Source: a virus. From it: a stretch of DNA of 64,000 nucleotides. The notes under the pieces are model-generated. The model saw only the letters and a program-made list of their open reading frames with translations. It had not been told where the DNA came from and made no database searches. The stretch covers positions 28,737 through 92,736 of the IMG/VR virus record IMGVR_UViG_3300009601_000004. One strand, written 5' to 3'. A program made the translations under genes and the position numbers. This document shows, one piece after another, positions 50,551 through 58,912 of this stretch (within the stretch, counting starts at the first letter, position 1; every line of letters starts with the position of its first letter).

Positions 50551-51459
50551 CTAGAGGTCTGCGAGGACGGAACGAAGGGCAGCGGTCAGACGTGCCATAT
50601 GAACGGAGTCGTCTTCTTGTGCAGGCTTAGAGGGGCGTACAGGGGCGTAATGGCCGCCTGCGGGGGCTTGACGGCGCGACGGTCCACGGCGTGACGACTT
50701 CGCGGGTGCGGACACCCGATGGTCCATCCCCACCTGCCGTACAGGCTTGTACGATGCACCGGGGATGACACCCGTACGGCCACTGTGTGAGCGACCTCGG
50801 GTCTTGGTCTTCGGAGCGGGTGCGCGGTACTCCATGCCTTGGCGCTTGGGGGCTAAACGCTGCGTCGCTTGTGTTGGTGCAACAGAGTTTTCAGCCGCCG
50901 TGACGGCTGCAGTGATCTCGTCTTTTTGCGCAGAAGTCAAACGCTTTGATGTGGGGTACCGACCCTCGCCACGCAAATACTTGCGGTACTGGGTACCGTA
51001 ACGCTTCTCTTCTGCGGTGTGCCCTGGAGCGGAAGTGGCGCGGGGCTTGCGGGGCTTGCGGGGCTGGCGGGTGCCACTAGACGCAGCACGCTTAGCCGCG
51101 GCTTCTGCACGGGCCATGGCGGCGTTGACACGCTTGGTCGCAGCGGAGCCCCCCGCACCGGCTTCAACGTAGAATCCCTTGGGAGCGGCCTTGCTGTCTA
51201 GCTCAGTAAACGATTTCACTTCACCGATGACACCGGGTCCGGTGATGAGTGCGAAGTCCCCGGCTTTAGTGCCGTTGAAAGAGTAGATCCGAAGACTGAC
51301 ACCTGTGGCTCCCGCTCGCGTGTGTGAGACCTCTGGCCGCTTGAGCTTGCCGCCGTGGGCCGCGAGTACCTTGCTAATGGCCGTCAGCTGCGCACCTTCA
51401 GACTTACGCGCACTTACGTGCTTCTTGATGAGGGCTAAAATGGTGCTTTGACTTGCCAT
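50551..51459 (-). CDS. Basic, partly disordered protein
   Basis: It starts at ATG 51459 after GGAAGGA; 302 residues. The first 100 residues form a helical domain and a beta domain (GATGVSLRIYSFNGTKAGDF). The rest is Lys/Arg/Pro/Ala-rich with a repeat RKPRKPRATS and two similar blocks (GASYKPVRQVGMDHR, GGHYAPVRPSKPAQ). It is probably DNA- or RNA-associated in the virion. The promoter element is 24 nt upstream. Confidence 0.55.
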   Translation of the reverse strand: MASQSTILALIKKHVSARKSEGAQLTAISKVLAAHGGKLKRPEVSHTRAGATGVSLRIYSFNGTKAGDFALITGPGVIGEVKSFTELDSKAAPKGFYVEAGAGGSAATKRVNAAMARAEAAAKRAASSGTRQPRKPRKPRATSAPGHTAEEKRYGTQYRKYLRGEGRYPTSKRLTSAQKDEITAAVTAAENSVAPTQATQRLAPKRQGMEYRAPAPKTKTRGRSHSGRTGVIPGASYKPVRQVGMDHRVSAPAKSSRRGPSRRQAPAGGHYAPVRPSKPAQEDDSVHMARLTAALRSVLADL

Positions 51460-51483
51460 CGGGATTCCTTCCAGTGCTGTGCG

Positions 51484-51493
51484 CAGTCTAGCG
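51484..51493 (-). promoter_or_regulatory. CGCTAGACTG promoter element (site 4)
   Basis: The minus-strand element lies 24 nt upstream of the 51459 ATG, with the ribosome site GGAAGGA between. Confidence 0.6.
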
Positions 51494-51511
51494 CTTGAGT
51501 CCTAGTGTCTA

Positions 51512-52003
51512 CTACCGGCCGCGACGCCGAACCACACCATCGCCTCGCTCGATCTGTCGACCGCCCTTCACTGTCCACACAGGCCGCAGCCGTGCCCCGG
51601 TCACCAACGCCTTGAGTTTGTCCCGCTCCATGAGTGCGACCAGCTCAGGCGGTATCCAGTACAGCTCGACGATGCGGTCGTCACTGATGGCCTCGCGACC
51701 TTTGCGCCGGATGATGGCGTGGGCCTCTGTGTGGTCGACCCGGCGCACCTTGGCCTGTCGGCGCGTCTTGACGAAGCTGGGCCCCTTCCACGCGCCGCGT
51801 GTCTTACCTTTGCGGGTCTTCTTTGCCGGTTTAGGCACCATCCGCGCCATGTACAGGCCGCCTGGTGCCCCAAAGCGCGAGCAGGGCAGCGGAGCCCGCG
51901 CAGAGGCGGCCAGAGCGACACGGGACAGTGCATGGTCCGGTGTCTTCGGAGGGGGCGAACCCCTCACGGCCTTGACTGCGTTGCGGGCGGTGAGTGGCTT
52001 CAC
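51512..52003 (-). CDS. Basic protein of unknown function
   Basis: The GTG start shares its G with the previous TAG; 163 residues. The N-terminal 60 residues are Ala/Pro-rich and the middle is highly basic (KPAKKTRKGKTRGAWKGPS). A compact alpha/beta end (DRIVELYWIPPELVALMERD) finishes in RRRGR. It is probably nucleic-acid-binding and translationally coupled within the virion operon. Confidence 0.5.
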   Translation of the reverse strand: MKPLTARNAVKAVRGSPPPKTPDHALSRVALAASARAPLPCSRFGAPGGLYMARMVPKPAKKTRKGKTRGAWKGPSFVKTRRQAKVRRVDHTEAHAIIRRKGREAISDDRIVELYWIPPELVALMERDKLKALVTGARLRPVWTVKGGRQIERGDGVVRRRGR

Positions 52004-52617
52004 TAGCGTTCACGGCCTACGCGAACTCCGCAGTATTCCCACAAGATGGTCCCGTGACCAAAACGGACGTCACTGGCCTTGTAGCCGGGCGCCACATGCA
52101 GGAGGAGCAACGCCCCACCGGGACCGGGTGTGCAGTTCATCGGGGCCTTGACGACGCGCTCGGCGATGGCGCGGCTCGTGCGTTTGTCCCCACCGGAGTT
52201 TTCTGTGCGGAGGTAGAACGTCCCGGTCTTGGGTAGACTTGGGTTGCTCCGCGCTTCCCGCCGCACGCGTTCACCGTCGTGGTAGTGATTGACTTTGTCG
52301 GCGTCAGCAGCGGCTTTGTAGGGCGTCTTGTAGGTGGTCTTGCCCACTTTCACACCGTTGGGAGAGTACAGGTACCACACACCAGGGCGTGTTTTCTCCA
52401 TGCCCCAGCCATCAGCATTCACATACAGACGCTGCTCGTAGTCATAGGTCCAACCCTTGGGCATCCTGGCAGGGTTGCCATGCTTGCCGGGGTTCACAAA
52501 CAACGCGGAGGCGCTCCGAAGGCTGGGATTGCGGCGCTTGCCCCCTCCACGGCCCCTGCGGTGCGCCTTGGCTTGTGCGCGCGTCATGCCCATCTGTTTT
52601 GCTGTCTTGCCTGCCAT
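52003..52617 (-). CDS. Unknown protein with RRNP tags and beta modules
   Basis: The 204-residue product begins with a basic tag region (HRRGRGGGKRRNPSLRS). A small beta module follows (WTYDYEQRLYVNADGWG, GVWYLYSPNGVKVGKTTY), then a second tag (ARSNPSLPK) and a beta-rich C-terminus. The beta module resembles ones in the 699-residue protein. The start overlaps the peptidase stop (TAATG). Function unknown. Confidence 0.55.
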   Translation of the reverse strand: MAGKTAKQMGMTRAQAKAHRRGRGGGKRRNPSLRSASALFVNPGKHGNPARMPKGWTYDYEQRLYVNADGWGMEKTRPGVWYLYSPNGVKVGKTTYKTPYKAAADADKVNHYHDGERVRREARSNPSLPKTGTFYLRTENSGGDKRTSRAIAERVVKAPMNCTPGPGGALLLLHVAPGYKASDVRFGHGTILWEYCGVRVGRER

Positions 52618-53309
52618 TATGCCACCTGCCCTACGTAGTTAACGTAGCTGCCGTTTGCTTGGCGGTACGTGTATTTCGTGCGATTCGTCCGACGTGTCAC
52701 GTAGGATGCATGGACATTAGGGCCGCGTGAATTGCGGTTGTACAAGATGGCCTGGTCAACAACAATCTCGCCGTTGGCTACCATCTCGCGAATCAAGCTG
52801 TACGTGTCGTTGCGGTCCATCCCTTCGATGTAGAAGTCAACGGCCTCGCCTTTGGTGTGCTGGCTACCATTTTCACCGCCGATCTCGGTGTTCAACTTGG
52901 GGCTGCGAAACCACGAAGTGACTCGAACACGCCCGTTGACGCGTTGGTCGAGGGGTGACAAAAAGTTCAAAGACAGATTGGAACCTGCACGCAGCTGAAG
53001 GGGCGTCGCGGAGTTGTCGATGCCCTTGGCTACCGCGGTGTTGCTGTGTAGGAAATCTTCCACCAAGCTGAAGCGCCCGAAGTCGTACGTTTCAATGGCT
53101 TGCTGAGTCTGGGGTGTATTCACGTTCACTCCACTGGATGAGGTGCCGGATGGCTTGGCTGGGCTTTGCGACGTGATGCGCCGCTTCGGCGTCTTACGCT
53201 TCTGGGTCTTGACTACGACGTAGCCCACACCCGCGAGTGCAAGCACCGCGGCTATGACGCCACCTAGAGAGGCCATGGTGAGGCCTCTGCGCTTGCGGCG
53301 CCTTGCCAT
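52617..53309 (-). CDS. Membrane-anchored M15-type peptidase (peptidoglycan hydrolase)
   Basis: ATG 53309 gives 230 residues. The N-terminus MARRRKRRG is basic, followed by a transmembrane helix near 13-32 (LGGVIAAVLALAGVGYVVV). The catalytic domain has SQHTKGEAVDF near 148-158 (metal-binding His and Asp) and PNVHAS near 199 (second His), the pattern of M15-type DD- or LD-peptidases. A virion membrane-anchored wall hydrolase could help DNA entry, as in tailless membrane phages. No signal-release site is seen. Its place among small membrane proteins supports a virion enzyme rather than a free endolysin. Confidence 0.72.
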   Translation of the reverse strand: MARRRKRRGLTMASLGGVIAAVLALAGVGYVVVKTQKRKTPKRRITSQSPAKPSGTSSSGVNVNTPQTQQAIETYDFGRFSLVEDFLHSNTAVAKGIDNSATPLQLRAGSNLSLNFLSPLDQRVNGRVRVTSWFRSPKLNTEIGGENGSQHTKGEAVDFYIEGMDRNDTYSLIREMVANGEIVVDQAILYNRNSRGPNVHASYVTRRTNRTKYTYRQANGSYVNYVGQVA

Positions 53310-53310
53310 G

Positions 53311-53781
53311 TCAATCCTCTGCGGTGACCGCGTCAATGACTACGCGGGCTGTCTTGCCCCCATTCTTGCGCTTCTTGCGCATGAAAGGGACGGGATGTTT
53401 GCCTTGTCCGGTGCGGTAGACGGCGAAAAGCCCTCCACCTACGACAAGCGCCCAGCCCCACCACGGGACCGTCTGCACAGCCCAGGTAGCGGTCCTGCGG
53501 ACGACACCGAGCTGCTTGACCTGTGGCTGCTGCTGCTCTTGCTCACCGGGAGCGGGCATCTGCGGTTCAGAGGACTGCGTGAAGGTCGTGCGGCCCGATT
53601 GGTCGAAGCCTCCGACCTGCGGACCCGCGCCACCAACGGCACCTGCACCACCTGCACCCGAAGGACCACCGTAGTAGTCTTCGGCTGTTTGGTAGGCCCC
53701 TTGCGGTGGCCGGGATTTGCTCTCTGGCTTGAAAGGCACTTGCCCCATGGAGCTAGAGGCGAACGGTAGTACGTCGGGCAT
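53311..53781 (-). CDS. Tail-anchored virion-module protein
   Basis: This 156-residue product has a Gly/Pro/Gln-rich disordered N-terminus and a transmembrane helix near 107-125 (WWGWALVVGGGLFAVY). A basic segment (FMRKKRKNGGK) and an acidic end follow. It is coupled to the peptidase, whose start lies 1 nt before its stop. Confidence 0.6.
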   Translation of the reverse strand: MPDVLPFASSSMGQVPFKPESKSRPPQGAYQTAEDYYGGPSGAGGAGAVGGAGPQVGGFDQSGRTTFTQSSEPQMPAPGEQEQQQPQVKQLGVVRRTATWAVQTVPWWGWALVVGGGLFAVYRTGQGKHPVPFMRKKRKNGGKTARVVIDAVTAED

Positions 53782-53789
53782 TCAGGACC

Positions 53790-54197
53790 TCAAGATGCGG
53801 AAGCGAAGAGAGCGGCGCGAATGTCCGCGCTAGCAAGTTGTCCGGCTGGGAACACAAACTGCAGGGAGAGGTCTTCGGCGATGACGGGACCGAGCAACGC
53901 CAAGTAAAACGGCACGGTAGGCGTCGCAGGCCAGACCCTCGAATCGATTACAACACCCGCGATGCCATTGACCGTCGCGATTAGCTTGACCACCGTATCG
54001 ACATGCACAGCGATGGCCCCGCTGGGTTGGGCCACCGTGTACGCGACGCGCGTCATCCCGGAGGTGTTCATAAAAAGGTGCGTCACCGTACTAGCACCAG
54101 CGTTTGTGAAGTAGCTGCCGCGTGTGCCGCCGCCGTTGCCCCCACCTGGAGTGACGTCGGCGACGTAGCGAGGGAGTCCTGTCTTTTCGCCAAACAT
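53790..54197 (-). CDS. Beta-rich protein, candidate minor virion protein
   Basis: ATG 54197 overlaps the stop of the next gene upstream; 135 residues. It opens with a Gly-rich loop (TPGGGNGGGTRGS) and then alternating beta strands (RVAYTVAQPSGAIAVHVDTV). It looks like a small jelly roll or similar beta sandwich. It is coupled to two other beta-rich genes. Confidence 0.5.
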   Translation of the reverse strand: MFGEKTGLPRYVADVTPGGGNGGGTRGSYFTNAGASTVTHLFMNTSGMTRVAYTVAQPSGAIAVHVDTVVKLIATVNGIAGVVIDSRVWPATPTVPFYLALLGPVIAEDLSLQFVFPAGQLASADIRAALFASAS

Positions 54198-54823
54198 CAG
54201 TGCAGCTCCGAGCTGATAGTGATCTGCTGGGCACCAACGGCGCCAAACACCAAGTCTGAGACGATGGCCAACCCCCAGAAACGGACAGGGCTGTGCAGTG
54301 GAAATACAAGCGTCGTGGTGTAGGTCGTGCGCGCCCCTGCTGTTGGCACGCTGAAGCCGCTGTACACCTGGCTTGAGATATTGAATGGCGCGCTGTTGTA
54401 CGCAAGGAGTCGGGGGTTGAGAGCGTGTGACCTCGTCACGTAGCTGAAGCGCCACACGGATGCCGTGAGTAGAATAGCCTCGATGGTCACGTAAAGACTC
54501 AGGTGGTTACCGTGCATCAATTCACGGGGTACGGCCATGGCTTCGGTGCCGTAGCTGTTGGAGGCTGCAAGGTCACCGCGCAAGTCAAGAGGGACCAACT
54601 CCCACAAGCGGCGCTGTACGACACCCGCGCTGGCACCAAAGGCCCCGTCGCCGGTTGTGATGACCGCGCCCTGGCTAGGGCCGCTCGTGCCCTGGCCCTG
54701 GTAGCCTAGCGGACGCTGGACATCGACAGGCATACCGCTGCGCCCACCGAAGGCACCACCGCCTACGCGTTGCTGCCCTGCGGCTTCCGGTAGGGAGCCA
54801 AAAGCGTTTACTGGTTTTGTCAT
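54197..54823 (-). CDS. Beta-rich protein, candidate capsid-associated protein
   Basis: The 208-residue product has a flexible Gly-rich N-terminus (residues 1-60) and then strands typical of a beta sandwich (LSLYVTIEAILLTASVWRFS, TYTTTLVFPLHSPVRFWG). Size, beta content and operon position fit a capsid or vertex protein. No sequence family recognised. Confidence 0.5.
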   Translation of the reverse strand: MTKPVNAFGSLPEAAGQQRVGGGAFGGRSGMPVDVQRPLGYQGQGTSGPSQGAVITTGDGAFGASAGVVQRRLWELVPLDLRGDLAASNSYGTEAMAVPRELMHGNHLSLYVTIEAILLTASVWRFSYVTRSHALNPRLLAYNSAPFNISSQVYSGFSVPTAGARTTYTTTLVFPLHSPVRFWGLAIVSDLVFGAVGAQQITISSELH

Positions 54824-54838
54824 GGGGTCATCCTCCTA

Positions 54839-55435
54839 CTAGCCCGAAAAGTTGCCCGCCATGGGGGTCAGCTCGATTGCCCAGAGCGACAAATCGATAC
54901 GCAGGTTGGCGAACAATGGGGTGATCAGCACCTGCATGACCGTGCCGCCAGGAAAGCGCCAAGCTGGCATACCGAGGTAACGCGGGTATTTCGCGTCACC
55001 GAGCACAACCGAGCCCAGAGCGGCGTTGTCTTGGTACTGGCGACCCTGCGCCAGCTTGAATTGGACTGTGAAGGTGTCGAGCGGATTAGCCACGTTGGTG
55101 GGCGGGAATGCAGCACCAGACGTGTCGTAGACCGCAGCAGTGAGCGCGTAGATGGCGCTATCCAGGTCGAAAGCGATTGTCGGGATGGCGGTCGTACCCG
55201 CATTGCCGTTTACAATCGAGATCACGCGGTCGTTGAGACCGGGTGTGAAGCCTTCCGCGGGCAGAAGGGGTGCAGGCTCTGCGACGTGCATGGCAATGAA
55301 AGGTACACCGCCGATGACGGTTGCACGGCCGGTCTGCTCAAGACCCGCGCGCATAGCGGGACCGAGTTGTGACTCGATGGCTTTTTCCACGCTCTGTAGG
55401 GCGAGGGCTTCCATGTACTGACGTTGGGAGGTCAT
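54839..55435 (-). CDS. Beta-rich protein, candidate capsid protein
   Basis: ATG 55435 has GGAG upstream; 198 residues. A helical N-terminus (residues 1-40) precedes a beta domain with FTVQFKLAQGRQYQDN and PGGTVMQVLITPLFANLRID. It may pair with the 55570-56211 product. The helical arm resembles ones that contact a membrane or scaffold. Confidence 0.5.
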   Translation of the reverse strand: MTSQRQYMEALALQSVEKAIESQLGPAMRAGLEQTGRATVIGGVPFIAMHVAEPAPLLPAEGFTPGLNDRVISIVNGNAGTTAIPTIAFDLDSAIYALTAAVYDTSGAAFPPTNVANPLDTFTVQFKLAQGRQYQDNAALGSVVLGDAKYPRYLGMPAWRFPGGTVMQVLITPLFANLRIDLSLWAIELTPMAGNFSG

Positions 55436-55484
55436 AGCGAGACTCCAGAGGGGCAAAAGGTGTGCAAGGTCACAAGTGGATGAG

Positions 55485-55537
55485 ACTAAAAAGGGGAAAG
55501 GCCCCGAAGGACGCTCGGATGAACGACCCGCGAGGCC
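55485..55537 (-). terminator. Hairpin after the candidate major virion protein gene
   Basis: On the minus strand GGCCTCG pairs with CGGGGCC with one wobble, and the stem is followed by TTTCCCCTTTTT. It lies between the 55570 stop and the next gene, so it may lower expression of the downstream genes relative to the first one. Confidence 0.5.
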
Positions 55538-55569
55538 TCACGGCGCTGTGGCCACCGCGGTGCGAAGGC

Positions 55570-56211
55570 CTAGCCTTCAGGCACTGCGGAGGTAGCGACG
55601 CCCACCAGGTGGGTACGGATGACGAGGTTCGAGCTGTTGATGCCGCCATCGACTGCGATAGCGGAGTCACCGAACGACAGTTGCAGCGAGAAGCTGGTGT
55701 TTGCCGGCAGGAGCACAGGCAGCTCGTGGTAGACCCAGGTAGACCCTGCGCCGTTGTTCAACGCGATACGTGAACCGCCGGAGCCGCCCTCGACTGCGCC
55801 GGTATCAGCGGTCGAACCGAAGATACCACCACCCTGTCCGATGAGGGACACGGTTGCAATTTCAACAGTCGTGTTGAGGAACTTCCAGATTGGAACGCAG
55901 TTGTTGAGCAGGTTGCGCAGGTCGGCGCCTACGACGGCCCACGAGTCGTCATAGAGCGGCTCAACAGCCACCTGACGCACGGTGTAGGCAAGACCAGACG
56001 CGATTCGACCGGCCTCGGCCATGTTGGTCTCAGCGATGGACATGGGATTCGGCCAGCCCTGGCCGGTGCCGCCTTGCTTCGTCGAGAAGAGGTCGCGGGT
56101 GAGTCCTGCCAAGACGGCGCCGTTCAGGAAGTAGTAGCTACTCCAGAGGTCGGCTTCGTAGTAGCGCTTTACGTTCGTGGGGAGCCGGAAACCGGCCATT
56201 TGTCCGTACAT
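55570..56211 (-). CDS. Candidate major virion protein (beta-rich)
   Basis: The 213-residue product has its own transcript boundaries, with hairpins on both sides, and AGGAGG just upstream of ATG, both common for major capsid genes. Residues 1-60 are helical with aromatics. The C-terminal half has strands HELPVLLPANTSFSLQLSFG and LVIRTHLVGVA like a jelly roll. The gene is placed at the centre of the virion module. The assignment to capsid is inference; it lacks the HK97 signature. Confidence 0.5.
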   Translation of the reverse strand: MYGQMAGFRLPTNVKRYYEADLWSSYYFLNGAVLAGLTRDLFSTKQGGTGQGWPNPMSIAETNMAEAGRIASGLAYTVRQVAVEPLYDDSWAVVGADLRNLLNNCVPIWKFLNTTVEIATVSLIGQGGGIFGSTADTGAVEGGSGGSRIALNNGAGSTWVYHELPVLLPANTSFSLQLSFGDSAIAVDGGINSSNLVIRTHLVGVATSAVPEG

Positions 56212-56249
56212 GAAGACCTCCTAAAAGGGTCGCGGGGTGTGCGCATAAA

Positions 56250-56273
56250 ACAGGGAGAATTGAAAAGCCCTGT
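56250..56273 (-). terminator. Terminator-like hairpin between the Arg-rich gene and the candidate major virion gene
   Basis: On the minus strand ACAGGG pairs with CCCTGT around a 12-base loop, followed by TTTTATG. It could end the upstream transcript, and the TTTTAT that follows could be part of a promoter for the next gene. Confidence 0.5.
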
Positions 56274-56356
56274 GCCGCAGAGGCGGCGGTAGGGGTGATG
56301 GACCGTGCGGAACTACAAGGGGTAGGAGGAGCTACACACGGTCCATCGAGGGAAGA

Positions 56357-57382
56357 CTAGGAGCCGACGAGCACGGCGCCCATGGCACCAGAGAAGCCGC
56401 CCGGTGAGACCGAGAAGCCAGGGCCCATGCCCATGTCAGCGGAGAGGAGGCCGTAGCCACCGGTAGAACTGGACACGAGGGCGCCCATGCCGGCCACTGG
56501 CTCATCACCACCGACCTGCTGTTCAGGTGTCGCGATGCCGGCTTCATTCGCCAGCTGGCGTGAACGCATCTTGACGTAGCCAGCACCCGCACCTGCAGCG
56601 GTCATCAGACCCGGCAGATTGGCGATGGAGCCAAGGAACGGGATCTTCGAGATACCGGCCATCTTCAGGCCACCTGCAACGACTGCACCAGAGAGAGCGG
56701 AGAGCAGCGTAAAGTACGCAAACTCATTCTCTTTCAGTACGGCCGGGATCCAAGTCTGCGACGAGACAATGGGCGACAGGCGGAGTGGGATTTCCATTGC
56801 GACACCGGCCAAGAGGCCAGCAGGCATGGAGCCGAACGCCGCCGCGAGGGTACCGCCAATGACAGGCACCTTCTTGAACATCTTGCCAATGCCGGGATTG
56901 CGGCGGACACGGCGAGAGCCCCGACGTGTCTTGCTCGACAGCTTCCATGGATTGCGACGCGGACGCATGGCTCCACGGCCCTTACGTGCGCGCTTGCGCT
57001 TGATCTTGCCGGCGTGAATGCGACGAACACCTGGACGCGGGTTGCGGCGTTTTGCCTGACCACGGCGAGAGGTGCGGCGTTTTGCCTGCCCACGGCGGGC
57101 GGTGCGGTGCTTCGCCTGCCCACGGCGGGCGGCGCGGCGAGGGTTGCGACGAGTTGCCCGGCGACGATTGCGACTGGCAAGCATACGGCGGCCAGAGTGA
57201 CGGCCCTTGCGGCCCTTGCGGCCCTTGCGGCTTGTGCGGCCCCGACGGGTCTTGCTGCGACTGCGGGGATTGCGGCGGGTGACCCGAGGTGCCTTACGGC
57301 GAGCCTTACGGCCTCGACCCGGATTGCTGATCACCGTCGCGATTGTCCGGCGGCGGCTAGTTGCGGTGCGACGACGCGCCAT
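56357..57382 (-). CDS. Extremely Arg-rich protein with a hydrophobic C-terminal half
   Basis: A 341-residue protein. The first 165 residues are mostly Arg/Lys with repeated blocks: RRGQAK(R/H)RT three times, RKGRKGRKGR, and RRNP at least five times. The second half has apolar segments (GSMPAGLLAGVAMEIPL, FTLLSALSGAVVAGGLK, NLPGLMTAAGAGAGYV) that would make two or three membrane spans. The N-terminus could condense or tether DNA to a membrane. ATG 57382 has TAGGAGT upstream. A virion role is likely from its neighbours. No known family fits. Confidence 0.6.
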   Translation of the reverse strand: MARRRTATSRRRTIATVISNPGRGRKARRKAPRVTRRNPRSRSKTRRGRTSRKGRKGRKGRHSGRRMLASRNRRRATRRNPRRAARRGQAKHRTARRGQAKRRTSRRGQAKRRNPRPGVRRIHAGKIKRKRARKGRGAMRPRRNPWKLSSKTRRGSRRVRRNPGIGKMFKKVPVIGGTLAAAFGSMPAGLLAGVAMEIPLRLSPIVSSQTWIPAVLKENEFAYFTLLSALSGAVVAGGLKMAGISKIPFLGSIANLPGLMTAAGAGAGYVKMRSRQLANEAGIATPEQQVGGDEPVAGMGALVSSSTGGYGLLSADMGMGPGFSVSPGGFSGAMGAVLVGS

Positions 57383-57579
57383 ACTGTACTCCTACGTGTA
57401 AAAAGGCTGCGGCGGCGTCACCCTAGGGGGCCTCTCCGTCAGCAGGCCACCGAAGCGGCCGACACTCGTAGTTTGGCGGTTTGGCCCCACAACTGGCACG
57501 CCTGCGGCCAATAGGGGGTGCCATGGCGTCTAGGCGCATGGGCGCTTCTTTCTACTGGGCGCCGTGGTAGTCAGGGTGG

Positions 57580-57595
57580 CTAGACCGCTAGACTG
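57580..57595 (+). promoter_or_regulatory. CTAGACCGCTAGACTG promoter element (site 5)
   Basis: This is the same 16-mer as at 46994, here on the plus strand. It lies 15 nt before the GTG start of the small regulator gene at 57611, inside a 228-bp gap between divergent genes. Confidence 0.65.
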
Positions 57596-57610
57596 CCCCT
57601 GGGGGTGCGC

Positions 57611-57820
57611 GTGAAGAAGATCAGCGTCAAGATGGCAGACGGTTTGCACAAGAAAGTGGGGCACATAGCAGTGGACGAGGACGTCACCAAAGCGGGCGTG
57701 TGCCGTTCGGCGCTACTCGTGTTCTTGGAGCTACGCCCTGCATTACCAGCTCTACGAGCCCGCGCCAAAAAAGAAGGCGTCCCGTTGGACACCTTGATCA
57801 CACAGCTGTTGAGCGCTTAG
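57611..57820 (+). CDS. Small RHH-like regulator on the opposite strand of the virion module
   Basis: GTG 57611 with GGGGG about 6 nt upstream gives 69 residues; GTG 57605 is an alternative. The N-terminus is a basic strand (KKISVKMADGLHKKVG), then two helices with LVFLELRPALPALRAR, as in ribbon-helix-helix proteins. It is the only plus-strand gene in a 15-kb minus-strand block and has its own promoter element, so it may control the late block. It overlaps the convergent gene by 4 nt. Confidence 0.55.
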   Translation: MKKISVKMADGLHKKVGHIAVDEDVTKAGVCRSALLVFLELRPALPALRARAKKEGVPLDTLITQLLSA

Positions 57821-58446
57821 CTCAGCTTCACAACAGAGATGCGCTGAAGAGTGCCGCCTGTGCCTGCGGCGCCAGCACTACATGTGAGTGCGATGCCGAG
57901 GACGTTGTCAATCGTGGTGTTCGGATTGGTGCCATCCACGTCGTTGTCCACTGACCCAGCAACGGCTGCAATCTTGGCACTGATGTCGGAAGCAAACGAC
58001 GCCACACCGCCGACACCGATGGTACGAACAGTTAAGTTAGCCGAGATGAACCAGTCACCCGAGGCCGACGTGATGGCGGCAGTAGTAGCCAGCGCTGTGC
58101 CGCCAAAGCTCAAATCGAAGACGGCTGTCTGTGCCCCTGCTCGTAGCCAAGTGCCGCTTGCCTGCACCTGTAGGACGTCACCTACTGCAAGTGTGCTGGC
58201 ACCCACAGTGTACGTGCTGTTGAACACGGTGCGCACGGCGGTGTTGTCAATGGTCGCAGAGGGTGCGACCGAGGCCAACAGCAAAGCAGACCCGGCGGTC
58301 GACCACAACGGGGCCACACCTGGTCCACCTGACTGGAGACGTGAGCCGGCTACCCCCGCACCTAAGCGGGAGAGCAGGCCATTGGCCCCCATATAAAGCA
58401 GATCACCCAGGGTGGTGAGTGTCCAGCGGCTGGCTTGATGAGGCAT
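57817..58446 (-). CDS. Spike- or fibre-like beta protein (paralogue of 59573-60193)
   Basis: The 209-residue product starts with a short helical adaptor (LTTLGDLLYMGANGLLSR). A beta sandwich rich in Ala, Thr, Gly and Val follows (LAVGDVLQVQASGTWLRAG, DWFISANLTVRTIGVGG). The pattern NT-x-x-F, L-x-x-GD and W-x-(I/L)-S-A-x-L matches the other copy, which suggests receptor-binding or vertex-spike domains. The translation start is uncertain; no strong ribosome site is visible. Confidence 0.55.
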   Translation of the reverse strand: MPHQASRWTLTTLGDLLYMGANGLLSRLGAGVAGSRLQSGGPGVAPLWSTAGSALLLASVAPSATIDNTAVRTVFNSTYTVGASTLAVGDVLQVQASGTWLRAGAQTAVFDLSFGGTALATTAAITSASGDWFISANLTVRTIGVGGVASFASDISAKIAAVAGSVDNDVDGTNPNTTIDNVLGIALTCSAGAAGTGGTLQRISVVKLS

Positions 58447-58489
58447 TCATTCATCCTAGTGATCTGTGTGACTGGGAGCGTCGAGCGGC

Positions 58490-58837
58490 TTAGCCGAGAG
58501 CGGTGCCATCGTTATGGACCAGACGCCAGACATAGGTCGCAGCCGCTGTACGGAAGGCCTGCAACGTGAACGAGTCGCCAACATCAGCCAGCGTGATCGT
58601 AGTGTTGCCCGCCACATTGAAGGCTGCTGCTACGGTGACGACACAGTCACCGCCATCCGTCAGGAAGTAGCAACGGATCTGCTGGCCTGCGAAGGTCGGG
58701 ACTGCAATAGTCCGCGCTTCCGCACCAGCTGTAATGATTGCGTAGTCCTGCGAGATGGCGACGCCAAGGGCACCACCAGCGCCAGGGTCAGCAGCGAATG
58801 TCGAGCTGTCTACGCCAGAAAAGAAATTAGAGGGCAT
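58490..58837 (-). CDS. Small beta-rich protein, possible spike component
   Basis: ATG 58837 follows AAGGAGA; 115 residues. The sequence is beta-rich and low in charge (QDYAIITAGAEARTIAVPTF, NTTITLADVGDSFTLQAF). It resembles small head-decoration or fibre-tip domains of other phages. A variant promoter element (CCGCTAAACTA) lies 36 nt upstream. Confidence 0.5.
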   Translation of the reverse strand: MPSNFFSGVDSSTFAADPGAGGALGVAISQDYAIITAGAEARTIAVPTFAGQQIRCYFLTDGGDCVVTVAAAFNVAGNTTITLADVGDSFTLQAFRTAAATYVWRLVHNDGTALG

Positions 58838-58873
58838 GATGTCTCCTTGGGTGGAACCAATGGGTTGCACAAG

Positions 58874-58884
58874 TAGTTTAGCGG
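58874..58884 (-). promoter_or_regulatory. CCGCTAAACTA variant promoter element (site 6)
   Basis: One core base (TAAACT for TAGACT) and the last base differ from the other sites. The position, 36 nt upstream of the 58837 start, is similar. Confidence 0.5.
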
Positions 58885-58912
58885 CACGGCTGCAGAAGTG
58901 GCACAAACGTCT

